A stretch of 64,000 nt of DNA from Sediminibacterium sp. (GCA_017537025.1 JAFWCB010000006.1:62001-126000); one strand, 5' to 3'; counted from the stretch's first letter, positions 16,595 through 26,262 are shown. The notes: a model not told the origin generated them from the letters alone. Program-made: numbers and translations.

Positions 16595-19354
16595 ATGAAA
16601 AAACTAACTAAACTATCACTGCTTGCAGCCATTTGTTGTATTTCTATCACATTATCAGCACAAGATCGTACTTCGGGCTTAAGGGGTATTGTTATAGATA
16701 CACTAAACAAGGTTCCGCTTGGTAATGCGGTGATTGCTGTACTTCGCAAGAAAGATTCAGTTATGGTAAATTTCACACGCTCAAATAAAGAAGGTGCTTT
16801 TGAAATTAAAAACTTACCTGCAGGTCAGCATATTATTCTGGTAAGCTACCCCAATTATGCAGATTATACAGATATGGTGGACCTGGAAACAGGAAAAACA
16901 AAGGAACTGGGTAAAGTGCCTGTAATAACAAAGGCTCGGCTATTAGAAGAAGTAATCGTAAGGCAACGTGTAAGTGCTATTCGTATGAAAGGTGATACCA
17001 CAGAATATAAGGCCGACAGTTTTAAAGTAAGTACTAATGCAGATGTACAAGAACTATTAAAGAAAATGCCGGGTATTACCGTTAACAGTAAAGGGGAGAT
17101 AACAGCACAAGGACAGAAAGTACAAAAGGTATTGGTAGATGGAGAAGAATTTTTTAGTGATGACCCTGCCGTTGTAACAAAAAATTTACGCGCAGATTAT
17201 GTAGATAAAGTACAGGTGTTTGATAAAAAAAGTGAGCAAGCAACTTTCACGGGTATTGACGATGGCGAGAAAACAAAAACTATAAATCTTCAATTAAAAG
17301 AAGAGAAAAAGAAAGGATATTTTGGTAAAATTGAAGCCGGTAGCGACTTCGACAGGTATAGCAGAGGTAAAGCGATGGCTAATCTATTCAAAGGAAAGAA
17401 AAAAGCAGCTGCCTTTATTACCGGGGATAAAACTCAATTTGAAAACTTAAATTGGAATGAAAGAAGCAATTATGGAGAAGATTTAAATAGATCTACAGAA
17501 GATGGTATAAGCATTTGGAGCGGTAGTGATAACTTTAGCTGGGGGCAAGGTTTACCGAATTCTATTACAGGAGGTTTACATTTTAATAATAAATGGGATA
17601 AAGACAAGCATAACAGCATCAATACATACCAGTTCAATGATTTACGGGTAACAGGCCTAAACACTACAAAAACACAAACCTTACTCTCCGATTCAAACTT
17701 TTTAGTTTCAAATTCGAACCAAGATTTCAATAATCACCGTCAGAGAAATAGATTAAGATCAACCTATGAGTGGCAAATTGATAGCACAAGTTCTTTAAAA
17801 ATTATACTTACCGGTTCGCGTATTACCACTAATGCAACTAATAATTATACTAGCAATACTACTAATGATAAGGGAGCTCTTATTAATAACACTGCGCGTA
17901 CTACGCTTGATAACATAGAGGAACAAACATGGATCAGTAATATTCTATGGAAAAAAAGATTTAAAAAGAAAGGTAGAACAATGATATTTACTACTGATAT
18001 TACTACTACCGATAAAATAGGTAATGGATTTTTATTCGCTAATATTTTAACGGGCTCAGGGTCAAAAATTACGGATCAACATAAATTAAATAATGAGAAT
18101 ACATTAGGCGCCTCCGGTAAACTCTCTTATACAGAGCCAATATGGAAAAATACATTTTTGGAAATGAATTATCGATTTGCATATAACAGAAATAATGCTG
18201 AAGCCAATACACTTGAGGGTGGAGCGAATGGCGTAGGGAAATATGATAAAAGGGTTGATAGCTTAAGTAATAATTTTAAATTCAATACAAATAATAATAT
18301 ACTTGGCTTTAATTTAAGATATTCCAACAAAAAAGTAAATGCATCCGTTGGGGCTGCACTTGGTAAAGTAGTTTTTAATGTGGCAGATTTATTGAGAAAT
18401 AATACTCGCTCATTAGACTTTAATAACTTCCTACCAACCGCCAGCTTCAACTATAGTATTAAAAAACAAACACGTTTAAATTTGAGCTATACTGGTAATA
18501 CAAATAATCCAACTTTTCAACAAATAAACCCAATAATCAACAATATTGACCCACTCAATATTACAGTAGGTAATCCAAATTTGAAACAAGAATATCGCCA
18601 CTCATTTACAGCTTCGTTTAGTGATTATAAAACTTTAAAAGAAAAAAATTTATATATAAGCACCAATTTCAGTTTTATTAATAATGCCATTACCAATTCA
18701 AATAGAATTGATCCTAATACGGGTATTAGAACCAATCAAGCAGTTAATGTAAATGGTAATTACAGTTTAAATATGTATGCTGGCTATAGTTTCAAAGTAG
18801 CGCCTAGCGTTAATCTGAATTTTCAACTTAGCCCTACTATTAATCGTTTTAATAACTTTATTAATGGTGAAAAAAATACTACTGATAGTAGGAATGTGGG
18901 TTTTGAAGTATACTCCTATTTCTTTTCAGATAAGCCACTTACGTATTGGTTTAGCCTCGGTGCCACCCGGAATTCGAACAGATCTTCTTTGAGTAATATC
19001 AATACTAATTTTTGGAATTATACTAATAACGTTGAATTTGAGTTAAAAATGAAGAAGATCAAAACATATATTACTTTTAATTCTTCCATTACGATATATC
19101 AACGAACATCAGTTTTTACAGCACCTAGAGACCTTTATATTTTAGGCACTTCCATTAAAAAATCAATTGATAAGGCGGAAAATTGGCAGGTTGGTATTAT
19201 TGCTAACGACCTGCTAAATCAAAATCAACAAATCAACCGTAATATTAGCAGTAACTTTATTAGTGAAACCACCCAGCAAAATATTCGGCGCTATTTCTTA
19301 CTTACCCTTACATATAATTTTAGCAAAAACGGTAAACCAAGTCAAGGTTTCTAA
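16595..19354 (+). CDS. Outer-membrane beta-barrel protein with carboxypeptidase-regulatory-like and plug domains
   Basis: The 919-aa protein has a signal peptide (MKKLTKLSLLAAICCISITL), a CarboxypepD_reg-like beta sandwich (about residues 30-110, LRGIVIDTLNKVPLGNAVIA), and a plug-like region (VQELLKKMPGITVNSKGEIT, KVLVDGEEFFSDDPA). A long Asn/aromatic-rich barrel of the OMP_b-brl type follows. It is related to TonB-dependent receptors but is not a SusC. An upstream GTG at 16541 would add 18 residues before the signal peptide and is rejected. The GLPGLI gene follows after 11 bp, a pairing that recurs in Bacteroidota. The ligand is unknown. Confidence 0.88.
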   Translation: MKKLTKLSLLAAICCISITLSAQDRTSGLRGIVIDTLNKVPLGNAVIAVLRKKDSVMVNFTRSNKEGAFEIKNLPAGQHIILVSYPNYADYTDMVDLETGKTKELGKVPVITKARLLEEVIVRQRVSAIRMKGDTTEYKADSFKVSTNADVQELLKKMPGITVNSKGEITAQGQKVQKVLVDGEEFFSDDPAVVTKNLRADYVDKVQVFDKKSEQATFTGIDDGEKTKTINLQLKEEKKKGYFGKIEAGSDFDRYSRGKAMANLFKGKKKAAAFITGDKTQFENLNWNERSNYGEDLNRSTEDGISIWSGSDNFSWGQGLPNSITGGLHFNNKWDKDKHNSINTYQFNDLRVTGLNTTKTQTLLSDSNFLVSNSNQDFNNHRQRNRLRSTYEWQIDSTSSLKIILTGSRITTNATNNYTSNTTNDKGALINNTARTTLDNIEEQTWISNILWKKRFKKKGRTMIFTTDITTTDKIGNGFLFANILTGSGSKITDQHKLNNENTLGASGKLSYTEPIWKNTFLEMNYRFAYNRNNAEANTLEGGANGVGKYDKRVDSLSNNFKFNTNNNILGFNLRYSNKKVNASVGAALGKVVFNVADLLRNNTRSLDFNNFLPTASFNYSIKKQTRLNLSYTGNTNNPTFQQINPIINNIDPLNITVGNPNLKQEYRHSFTASFSDYKTLKEKNLYISTNFSFINNAITNSNRIDPNTGIRTNQAVNVNGNYSLNMYAGYSFKVAPSVNLNFQLSPTINRFNNFINGEKNTTDSRNVGFEVYSYFFSDKPLTYWFSLGATRNSNRSSLSNINTNFWNYTNNVEFELKMKKIKTYITFNSSITIYQRTSVFTAPRDLYILGTSIKKSIDKAENWQVGIIANDLLNQNQQINRNISSNFISETTQQNIRRYFLLTLTYNFSKNGKPSQGF

Positions 19355-19365
19355 AACTAAATACT

Positions 19366-20109
19366 ATGAAAATAATAATTACTATATGCTTTTCAGTACT
19401 TGCGTTATATAGCAACTGTCAGCAACGTTTTATCAGTACGGGTAAAATAGAATATGAAATGAAGAAAAACCAGCATAAACAATTAGAAGATGAAGAAAAT
19501 GCCGAGAGTGAATGGATAAAAGAGTTGAAGAAAAATATGCCCAAATTTGTTGTTGAAACTTACTCTTTAAGTTTTAATGAGAATAGATCTCTATACAAAC
19601 TCGAAAAAGAAAATGCCGATAATAAATACTTATGGGGTGGTAAGCCATCTGAAACAGATAATATTGTACAAGATATCAAACAACAAAGAATATCCATTCA
19701 ACGTGACGTATATGAACGAACTTATTTAGTTCAAGATAGTCTGAGGCAACTAGACTGGAGAATAACTGACGAAACAAGAGATATTGCGGGCTTTGAGTGT
19801 AGGAAAGCAGTAACCAAGATCTGTGATTCTGTATATATTGTTGCATTCTATACAGATCAAATCCCCGTTAGTGCCGGCCCTGAAAGCTTTGGTGGATTAC
19901 CCGGAATGATTTTAGGTTTGGCAGTTCCTCGCTTAGCCATGACTTGGTTTGCCACAAAACTGGAATTAATAGAACCCACAAATGGGCAACTATCCCCTGT
20001 ACAAAAAGGAAAAAAATCTGACTGGAAAGGGATAGAAACAGATATGAAAAAAGTCTTGAAAGATTGGGGTAAGTATGGCGACAGGCAAATGTGGAGACTG
20101 CTATTATAA
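19366..20109 (+). CDS. GLPGLI family exported protein
   Basis: The 247-aa protein has a short signal peptide (IITICFSVLALYSNC) and the family motif near residue 180 in ESFGGLPGMILGL, here GLPGMI rather than GLPGLI. The middle part has a Cys pair (FECRKAVTKICD) as usual for the family. GLPGLI proteins are coded next to carboxypeptidase-regulatory-like outer-membrane barrels, as here, and may act with them; the molecular role is not known to me. Its stop lies 13 bp from the stop of the convergent SafE-type gene. Confidence 0.88.
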   Translation: MKIIITICFSVLALYSNCQQRFISTGKIEYEMKKNQHKQLEDEENAESEWIKELKKNMPKFVVETYSLSFNENRSLYKLEKENADNKYLWGGKPSETDNIVQDIKQQRISIQRDVYERTYLVQDSLRQLDWRITDETRDIAGFECRKAVTKICDSVYIVAFYTDQIPVSAGPESFGGLPGMILGLAVPRLAMTWFATKLELIEPTNGQLSPVQKGKKSDWKGIETDMKKVLKDWGKYGDRQMWRLLL

Positions 20110-20122
20110 GTGGCAGATATCT

Positions 20123-20821
20123 TTACTTAAAGCAAGAAACGAAAATACCGTGCTTAGTAGATATAGATGCAGGGCTCAAATAAGGGATATCCAAATTTAG
20201 TCCACGTATAACAAGGAGGCATGCTATTAACAATTGTATCCAAAATGTTTTTTGTTGAACGAATACCCTTACTTTATTTATGCCTAAATGAAAACCCATT
20301 GTGAAATACAATATGAAGGGCAGTGTGCCTATTCCAAAAACAATCATTACCAATAGTCCGCCCACTGAACTACCTGCTGAAATGCCAATTGCTAAAGCAC
20401 TATAAACCATTCCACAGGGCAGTAATCCATTCCCTATACCCAACACAAAAAAGCCCTTCCTTCCTAATCGGGTACCATATTCTATTATCTGATTTATGAA
20501 TCGAACTCCTTCTACCCATCTCCCTAATCTATTTGTTCGCCCTCTACCTATTACAAAAATCAGTAAACAAATGCCGATTGTAATGGAAAGCCAGCGTCCT
20601 ATGCCTGTTAGTATTAATGCATCCCCTAAAAACCCTACTAATGCTCCTAAAATTCCGTAAGTAAAAATTCTGCCAAGATGATATAATACAATGACTACAA
20701 TTCGATCTTTACCTGCATAGTTATTAAAAGGGAGTGCAAACATAAGCGGACCGCACATACCAATGCAATGTAGACTGCCTGCAAACCCACTTATTAACGC
20801 TATAATAAACAAACTTCCCAT
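20123..20821 (-). CDS. SafE/TauE-like membrane protein of the cbb3 locus (UreH-like TM domain)
   Basis: The 232-aa integral membrane protein has about six hydrophobic helices. The start carries GSLHCIGMCGPLM, whose Cys/His/Met cluster in the first helix is typical of this family, and a second conserved motif is GNGLLPCGMVYSAL. NCBI annotates relatives as sulfite exporter TauE/SafE family. In cbb3 loci they are regular last genes and are suspected to help metal supply or oxidase maturation rather than export sulfite. It starts 1 bp after the ccoH stop, so it is the distal gene of the oxidase operon. Confidence 0.85.
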   Translation of the reverse strand: MGSLFIIALISGFAGSLHCIGMCGPLMFALPFNNYAGKDRIVVIVLYHLGRIFTYGILGALVGFLGDALILTGIGRWLSITIGICLLIFVIGRGRTNRLGRWVEGVRFINQIIEYGTRLGRKGFFVLGIGNGLLPCGMVYSALAIGISAGSSVGGLLVMIVFGIGTLPFILYFTMGFHLGINKVRVFVQQKTFWIQLLIACLLVIRGLNLDIPYLSPASISTKHGIFVSCFK

Positions 20822-20822
20822 C

Positions 20823-21257
20823 CTAAATATTTAAAGAATGTTCCCAGTAATAAGCTTGCCCTTGTAACTCAAAAGTGATTTTAAAAATACAGTATCCTTT
20901 ATGGAGCTTAGACACATCAATTACATTCAAAGGCTGTAGAGGTGTATTTAATTGGAGAATTTTATCAAAAATTTTGTTAACCGGGTAATACACTTCAATT
21001 TTCGGCTTTTGTATAAAACGTACCAATGAGTCATCAAATTTGATTTTTAATTGGCCTTGGCTCATGGTTACAGAAACCTGACCACCTATACTATCTCCAT
21101 TCTTTTTACTGATGGCAAAATCATTAAACTTCAATTCTTTTTCATAATAATTTTCTTCTGCCAAATCGATATTTACTTGCATTGATTTATATACAAAAAA
21201 ACTTATAAATAATACTCCTGCTATATAGGCTATTAATATTCTGTATCCCCAGCTCAT
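20823..21257 (-). CDS. ccoH: FixH/CcoH family cbb3 oxidase assembly protein
   Basis: The 144-aa protein has one N-terminal transmembrane helix (ILIAYIAGVLFISFFVY) and a periplasmic beta domain starting with the family-typical ENYYEKELKFNDF. CcoH stabilises cbb3 oxidase during assembly. It lies between ccoG (14 bp upstream) and the SafE-type gene (1 bp downstream), as in other Bacteroidota cbb3 operons. Confidence 0.87.
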   Translation of the reverse strand: MSWGYRILIAYIAGVLFISFFVYKSMQVNIDLAEENYYEKELKFNDFAISKKNGDSIGGQVSVTMSQGQLKIKFDDSLVRFIQKPKIEVYYPVNKIFDKILQLNTPLQPLNVIDVSKLHKGYCIFKITFELQGQAYYWEHSLNI

Positions 21258-21271
21258 ACATATTAGTTTAA

Positions 21272-22654
21272 TTAGTTTGATATAAATATGGCATTCAAAT
21301 GATCTATTTCTTTTTTATCGCTTTTTAAAATTAGTTCGAAAACCTGCTTTCTTTTCTTGATATTTTTTTCATCGACAATTAAAAAAAACATTTCCTCTTG
21401 CATCTGTCTACCTAGCAAACTATCGATTGACTTTCCGATTTTTTGTATGGTAACGCCGGGAGACGTTGTTAAAAGCGCATATGGCAGTTTATTGTTTGTT
21501 TTATTTGTTATTTTAATACGGTACAAATTACTGAGCTTTCCTACGGGTTGTTCTTGCGCTATTTGTCCGGGAACACGAAGTACCGTGGCATCAAATATTT
21601 TTCTTGAGGCCAAAAAACCACTTAGTAAAATCAATAGTATTAAAAGCAAAGTGGAATATGCTTTAACTCTGTAATCAAATCGAAAATGTTTTCCCTCTTT
21701 AACATTAGTCTCTGAATCGATTTTTATAAGATTAGGTAATCTCCCAATTTTATACATTACAGCATTACAAGCATCTATACATGCAGTACAATTAATACAT
21801 TCCAACTGAGTACCGTTTCGAATGTCGATATTGGTAGGACATACACGCACACACATTTTACAATCTATACAGTCACCGGAGTCTGTTACTCTATTTTTAT
21901 TTTTTGACCTCGGTTCCCCCCTAATAAAATCATAGATAACAGTTAAAGTGTTTTTATCAACCAAAACACTTTGTAAACGACCATATGGACAAATAACAGT
22001 ACATACAATTTCGCGCAAAAAGGCATATACACTATAAAAAACAAAAGTAAAAACAATAATTGTAACAAAGCCGGCTAAGTGTTCCAGCGGAGAACTTTTT
22101 ATAATTAAATAAACCTTATCAATACCAATAATATAAGCTAAAAATAAATTAGCAATACAAAATGAAAGCAAAAAAAATAGAACATGTTTTAAAATTTTCC
22201 TAGCCTGAACCTTTGTAGTGTACTTAGCTGTTTCATTCTTTTTTTGTGTTTGAGCAGAACCTTCTATCCAATATTCAATTTTGCGAAAAATCATTTCCAT
22301 GAAAATTGTTTGTGGGCATACCCAGCCACAAAAAACTCTTCCATAGATTAATGTAAAGATTACAATAAATAGAATGCCGATTAGCATACAAATGCCAAAT
22401 ACAATAAAATCTTGCGGTGTAAAAAGAAATCCAAAAAAACTAAACTCACCTTCTGGCAAGTTTAGTTGCAATAGTGGCATCCCACCAATTTTAATAAAAG
22501 GTGTAGCCACAAATAATAGGATATACAAATAACTAACCCAACTGCGCCAGTCATAAAGTTTACCGGCAGGCTGATAAGCATAAACCCAATTTCTTTTACC
22601 TTCTTCATTAACAGTAGAATGTCTATCCCTAAAATTATGCATCGCCGATTCCAT
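21272..22654 (-). CDS. ccoG: Cytochrome c oxidase accessory protein CcoG (FixG)
   Basis: The 460-aa polyferredoxin-type membrane protein is implicated in cbb3 oxidase maturation, probably in copper reduction and delivery. Several transmembrane helices surround CGWVCPQTIFMEMIFRKIEY and CTVICPYGRLQSVL. A cytoplasmic 2[4Fe-4S] module follows (CIDCKMCVRVCP, then CINCTACIDAC), one more helix (TLLLILLILLSGFLAS), and an immunoglobulin-like C-terminal domain. Full family length. It starts 1 bp downstream of the ccoP stop. Confidence 0.95.
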   Translation of the reverse strand: MESAMHNFRDRHSTVNEEGKRNWVYAYQPAGKLYDWRSWVSYLYILLFVATPFIKIGGMPLLQLNLPEGEFSFFGFLFTPQDFIVFGICMLIGILFIVIFTLIYGRVFCGWVCPQTIFMEMIFRKIEYWIEGSAQTQKKNETAKYTTKVQARKILKHVLFFLLSFCIANLFLAYIIGIDKVYLIIKSSPLEHLAGFVTIIVFTFVFYSVYAFLREIVCTVICPYGRLQSVLVDKNTLTVIYDFIRGEPRSKNKNRVTDSGDCIDCKMCVRVCPTNIDIRNGTQLECINCTACIDACNAVMYKIGRLPNLIKIDSETNVKEGKHFRFDYRVKAYSTLLLILLILLSGFLASRKIFDATVLRVPGQIAQEQPVGKLSNLYRIKITNKTNNKLPYALLTTSPGVTIQKIGKSIDSLLGRQMQEEMFFLIVDEKNIKKRKQVFELILKSDKKEIDHLNAIFISN

Positions 22655-22655
22655 A

Positions 22656-23777
22656 TTATTTTTTTATAACACGCTGAGCAGTTGTATCTTCTATAAATAA
22701 AACACCTTGCTTTTCCTTTGCCGGTTGTGGGTTAGTTCCTTTCAGCGATTTTACAAAACTTGCTAGTTGTGCTATTTGCTTAGGAGAATAATCATCCTTC
22801 CAAGATTTCATCCCTTTTTCAGGCCAGCCATATTTAATGGTGTAAAAAATTGCTTTAATATCACCTTTATGCAGCCAGTACTCATCAGTAAGATTAGGCC
22901 CGATTCCGGCTACTCCATTTACAATACCGCTTCCATTTTCACCATGACAAGTTGCACAAGCTCCAGTTTTTATAAACAATGCCTTACCGGCAATTATATC
23001 GTCTGCACCCAGCAGGCTCACATTATTTTCATCAATATTATTAGCTGCATTTTCTAAATAAAGAGCATGCCGTGCAGCAGCAGCTTGCATATCAATTCTA
23101 AGCTCTTCTTGTTGTAAAGGCTTTGAATACGCAACATGATAAGTGTACAAATAGGTTACTGCAAAAACTATCGAAATAGCAAATCCATATTTCCACCAAA
23201 TGGGAATATTATTATCTAACTCACGAATGCCATCGTAGTTATGACCAAGATCTAAAGCTACTATTTCCTCTTCCGTATTATTTTTATATACCTTTTTTAA
23301 CCAGATAGAAAACCAGGAAGGTTTTATTGATTTAGTTTTTACTTCTTTCTCTACAATAGTATTTAAAAGAATAGAATGGATTTGATAAGCAAGATATAGA
23401 ATTAACAACATCTCTAACCCTAATATCCAGCATAAAAACTCAACAGTTAACGCAGAAAAATATACCTCTCTGCCAGAAACAGTTGAATTCGCAAAAGCAG
23501 TTGACCCCTGTGATAAAGCTATTACCATCAAAACAACCGGCAATACCCCGCTTGTTTGTTTTTTTATACTGTATTTAGCAGCCGTAAGTAATACCCGCAT
23601 CAATACCATGATAATTATTGCCAATAAGCATACAACGAATAAAATGCTGTATACAATTTCAGCCTCGTACATTTTCGGATTAGTTTTCACCATATCGGTT
23701 GCCGTTTGAGCAATTACTGAGCTATAGAAAAATTGAAATATTAAAAAGTAAATAAATCGATGAATAAACTTTCTCAT
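22656..23777 (-). CDS. ccoP: cbb3 cytochrome c oxidase subunit III (CcoP), apparently mono-haem
   Basis: The 373-aa protein has an N-terminal hydrophobic segment (FIYFLIFQFFYSSVIA) and two further helices before residue 140. A cytoplasmic linker precedes the usual CcoP helix (IPIWWKYGFAISIVFAVTYL). One cytochrome c domain follows with the haem site CATCH in TGACATCHGENGSG and a likely axial Met in WPEKGMKSWKDD. Proteobacterial CcoP carries two CxxCH motifs; only one is present here. The extended N-terminus is a Bacteroidota feature. The protein passes electrons to CcoO/CcoN. It starts 17 bp after ccoQ. Confidence 0.9.
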   Translation of the reverse strand: MRKFIHRFIYFLIFQFFYSSVIAQTATDMVKTNPKMYEAEIVYSILFVVCLLAIIIMVLMRVLLTAAKYSIKKQTSGVLPVVLMVIALSQGSTAFANSTVSGREVYFSALTVEFLCWILGLEMLLILYLAYQIHSILLNTIVEKEVKTKSIKPSWFSIWLKKVYKNNTEEEIVALDLGHNYDGIRELDNNIPIWWKYGFAISIVFAVTYLYTYHVAYSKPLQQEELRIDMQAAAARHALYLENAANNIDENNVSLLGADDIIAGKALFIKTGACATCHGENGSGIVNGVAGIGPNLTDEYWLHKGDIKAIFYTIKYGWPEKGMKSWKDDYSPKQIAQLASFVKSLKGTNPQPAKEKQGVLFIEDTTAQRVIKK

Positions 23778-23794
23778 AATTAAATATTTATAAT

Positions 23795-23953
23795 TTATTT
23801 AATAGGGATATTAGCTTTTTCCTCCATTACACTTTTTTTAGTTGTAAAAACATACCAAGTAATTACTCCAAAAAAAACCGTAAATAGTAGTAATGAAAAT
23901 AATGGGTAAATAGCCACTTGATCTATAGCTGTGAGGTAATACTTAAATTTCAT
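23795..23953 (-). CDS. ccoQ: cbb3 oxidase small subunit CcoQ (52 aa)
   Basis: A small ORF between ccoNO and ccoP encodes a 52-aa single-pass protein: MKFKYYLTAIDQVAIYPLFS, then a hydrophobic helix (LLLFTVFFGVITWYVF) and a charged tail. Size, topology and position match CcoQ/FixQ, which stabilises the cbb3 complex. The start codon lies 10 bp after the ccoNO stop. Confidence 0.88.
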   Translation of the reverse strand: MKFKYYLTAIDQVAIYPLFSLLLFTVFFGVITWYVFTTKKSVMEEKANIPIK

Positions 23954-23963
23954 AAAGTTGGTT

Positions 23964-26096
23964 TTAATGGAGTTTGGTAGTTTCAGATTCAGGTGCTTTT
24001 TTAATATCTACTCCTAGTCTTTGGAGATATGCAATAAGTGCTATAATTTCTTTAGTTGGTTGAGTTTTTATTTTGCTTTGGGATAGATCCATACGAATCT
24101 CTTCGGCTTGCTTTAATAATACTTTATTCGCTAAATTTTCATACCCTTTTTCATAGGGAACGCCTAGTGTTTGCATAGCCCTTATTTTTACTTTTGTGGT
24201 ACTTGTATCGATTTCATTGTCCATCAACCAAGGATATGAGGGCATGATACTTCCTTGAGAAATTTCTTCCGGGGCGTACATATGTCGAAAATGCCAGCTA
24301 TTAGGGTATTTACTACCTAGTCTTGCCAAGTCGGGCCCGGTTCTTTTGCTACCCCATTGAAAAGGATGATCATATACAAATTCACCAGACTTTGAATAAT
24401 CACCATATCTGGCAACTTCATCTCTAAAAGGGCGAATCATTTGCGAGTGACAAGTATAACAGCCTTCGCGAATGTAAATGTCTCTACCCTGCAATTCAAG
24501 TGGTGTATACGGTTTTACTGTGCTGATAGTAGGTATGTTAGACTTTACCAAGAAAGTTGGGATCAATTCTACAGCCCCTCCTACACTTACAACCAATAAA
24601 CTTATTACTAACATACGCATTGGTCTGCGTTCAATTACCGCATGCCAAAAAGAATAGGTTGCAGGAACACCTTGTTGTTTTAAAGGGAGTGCTTCTGCTT
24701 TTTCTTCTGCTACAAAAATTCCCTGTTTAACTGTTTTCCAAAGATTAACGACCATAAGCACAGTGCCTAATAGATAGATAGTTCCGCCTATAGAACGAAA
24801 TATATACATCGGTTTAATCCGGGTAACTGTTTCTAAAAATTGATACTTTAATTGCCCGGCTTCAGTAAATTCTTTCCACATCAACGCTTGAGAAAAAGCA
24901 GCCCAGTACATTGGAATTGCGTATAATAAAATACCAATTGTTCCAATTAAGAAATGGGTATTTGCCCATTTAGCCGAGTATAGTTTCGTATTAAACAAAC
25001 GAGGTACTAACCAATACAGGATACCGAAAGTTAAGAACCCATTCCATCCTAGCGCACCAATATGAACGTGTGCTATTACCCAATCGGTATAGTGTGCGAT
25101 GGCATTTACGTTTTTAAGAGAAAGCATGGGTCCTTCAAAAGTGCTCATACCATAACATGTGAGCGCAACAACAAACATTTTTAAAACAGGGTCTTCTTTT
25201 ACTTTATCCCAGGCCCCACGTAAAGTGAATAATCCATTTAACATTCCACCCCAACTAGGCAGTATCAGCATCACACTAAATACAACGCCAAGTGATTGTG
25301 CCCAATCAGGTAGGGCAGTATATAATAAATGATGGGGGCCCGCCCAGATATAAATAAAAATCAAAGCCCAAAAATGGATAATACTCCAACGATATGAGTA
25401 AACAGGGCGATTAGCTGCTTTAGGAACAAAATAATACATCAAGCCCAGATAAGGAGTGGTTAGAAAAAAAGCAACGGCATTATGTCCGTACCACCATTGT
25501 ACTAGGGCGTCTTGAACGCCTGCATACCAGCTATAGCTGTGGGTTAGTGAAGTAGGTAAAGAAAAAGAATTTACTATATGTAATAACGCTACAGTTACCC
25601 AAGTACCAATTAAAAACCATACAGCTACATATAAGTGTCGTTCTCTTCTTGTTAATATAGTACCAAACATATTGATACCGAATAGTACCCATATTATAGC
25701 AACAGCAATATCAATAGGCCAAATTAATTCTGCATATTCCTTGCCTTGTGTTAAGCCAAGGGGCAACGTTATGGCCGCAAATACGATAATCAATTGCCAC
25801 CCCCAAAAATGTATATTACTTAAAGATCGCTTCCACATAGGTGTTTTCATTAAACGAGGAAGCATGTAGTAAGTACCCGTAAAAATACCATTTCCCACAA
25901 AAGCAAAAATTACGGCATTTGTATGCAGTGGCCGCAATCTACCAAAGCTGGTATAAGGTATACCTAAATTCAATTGCGGATAAGCCAATTGAAATGCAAC
26001 AACTACGCCAACTAACATTCCAACTATTGCCCACAAAACAGTGGCAAAGGCAAAATTTCGAACGATCCGATTATCGTATGTAAATTGTTCCATCAT
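23964..26096 (-). CDS. ccoNO: cbb3 cytochrome c oxidase subunits I and II fused (CcoN-CcoO)
   Basis: The fusion protein is about 710 aa. The N-terminal haem-copper oxidase subunit I has about 12-14 helices, with histidine ligands in regions such as PLHTNAVIFAFVGNGIF, QWWYGHNAVAFFLT and WVIAHVHIGALGWNGF. A linker and membrane anchor near residues 490-510 (MLVISLLVVSVGGAVELI) precede the CcoO mono-haem cytochrome c domain with CYTCHSQMIRPF. The complex reduces O2 with high affinity and pumps protons. The longest frame would start at 26198 inside ccoS, but ATG at 26096 gives the family start MMEQFTYDNRIVRNF and lies 4 bp after the ccoS stop. Confidence 0.95.
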   Translation of the reverse strand: MMEQFTYDNRIVRNFAFATVLWAIVGMLVGVVVAFQLAYPQLNLGIPYTSFGRLRPLHTNAVIFAFVGNGIFTGTYYMLPRLMKTPMWKRSLSNIHFWGWQLIIVFAAITLPLGLTQGKEYAELIWPIDIAVAIIWVLFGINMFGTILTRRERHLYVAVWFLIGTWVTVALLHIVNSFSLPTSLTHSYSWYAGVQDALVQWWYGHNAVAFFLTTPYLGLMYYFVPKAANRPVYSYRWSIIHFWALIFIYIWAGPHHLLYTALPDWAQSLGVVFSVMLILPSWGGMLNGLFTLRGAWDKVKEDPVLKMFVVALTCYGMSTFEGPMLSLKNVNAIAHYTDWVIAHVHIGALGWNGFLTFGILYWLVPRLFNTKLYSAKWANTHFLIGTIGILLYAIPMYWAAFSQALMWKEFTEAGQLKYQFLETVTRIKPMYIFRSIGGTIYLLGTVLMVVNLWKTVKQGIFVAEEKAEALPLKQQGVPATYSFWHAVIERRPMRMLVISLLVVSVGGAVELIPTFLVKSNIPTISTVKPYTPLELQGRDIYIREGCYTCHSQMIRPFRDEVARYGDYSKSGEFVYDHPFQWGSKRTGPDLARLGSKYPNSWHFRHMYAPEEISQGSIMPSYPWLMDNEIDTSTTKVKIRAMQTLGVPYEKGYENLANKVLLKQAEEIRMDLSQSKIKTQPTKEIIALIAYLQRLGVDIKKAPESETTKLH

Positions 26097-26100
26097 ATAA

Positions 26101-26262
26101 TTAAGCTTTATCTTTTTCAGTAATTGGGTTATCAAAAAGAATTTTTCTTGAGGGAGAATAACTATCATCAAATTGACCGTTATTAACACTCCAGACAAAT
26201 GCTATTAAAAAGCAAGTAGCAACCAGTAAACTGATACAGAGTAAAATAAGTATGACTATCAT
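26101..26262 (-). CDS. ccoS: cbb3 oxidase maturation protein CcoS (53 aa)
   Basis: A 53-aa ORF: MIVILILLCISLLVATCFLI forms the transmembrane helix, followed by AFVWSVNNGQFDD, the conserved WxxxxGQFDD motif of CcoS/FixS. Its ATG overlaps the ccoI stop as ATGA (26259-26262), indicating translational coupling. CcoS is needed for cofactor insertion into cbb3 oxidase in other bacteria. Confidence 0.92.
   Translation of the reverse strand: MIVILILLCISLLVATCFLIAFVWSVNNGQFDDSYSPSRKILFDNPITEKDKA

Noticed and set aside
20123-20821. Sulfite exporter
   Set aside because: The family label is only by name; position at the end of the cbb3 operon and the Cys/His/Met helix suggest an oxidase-related role.
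26097-26198. N-terminal extension of ccoNO by 34 residues
   Set aside because: The stretch lies in the ccoS coding region and does not match the CcoN start; ATG 26096 gives the conserved N-terminus.
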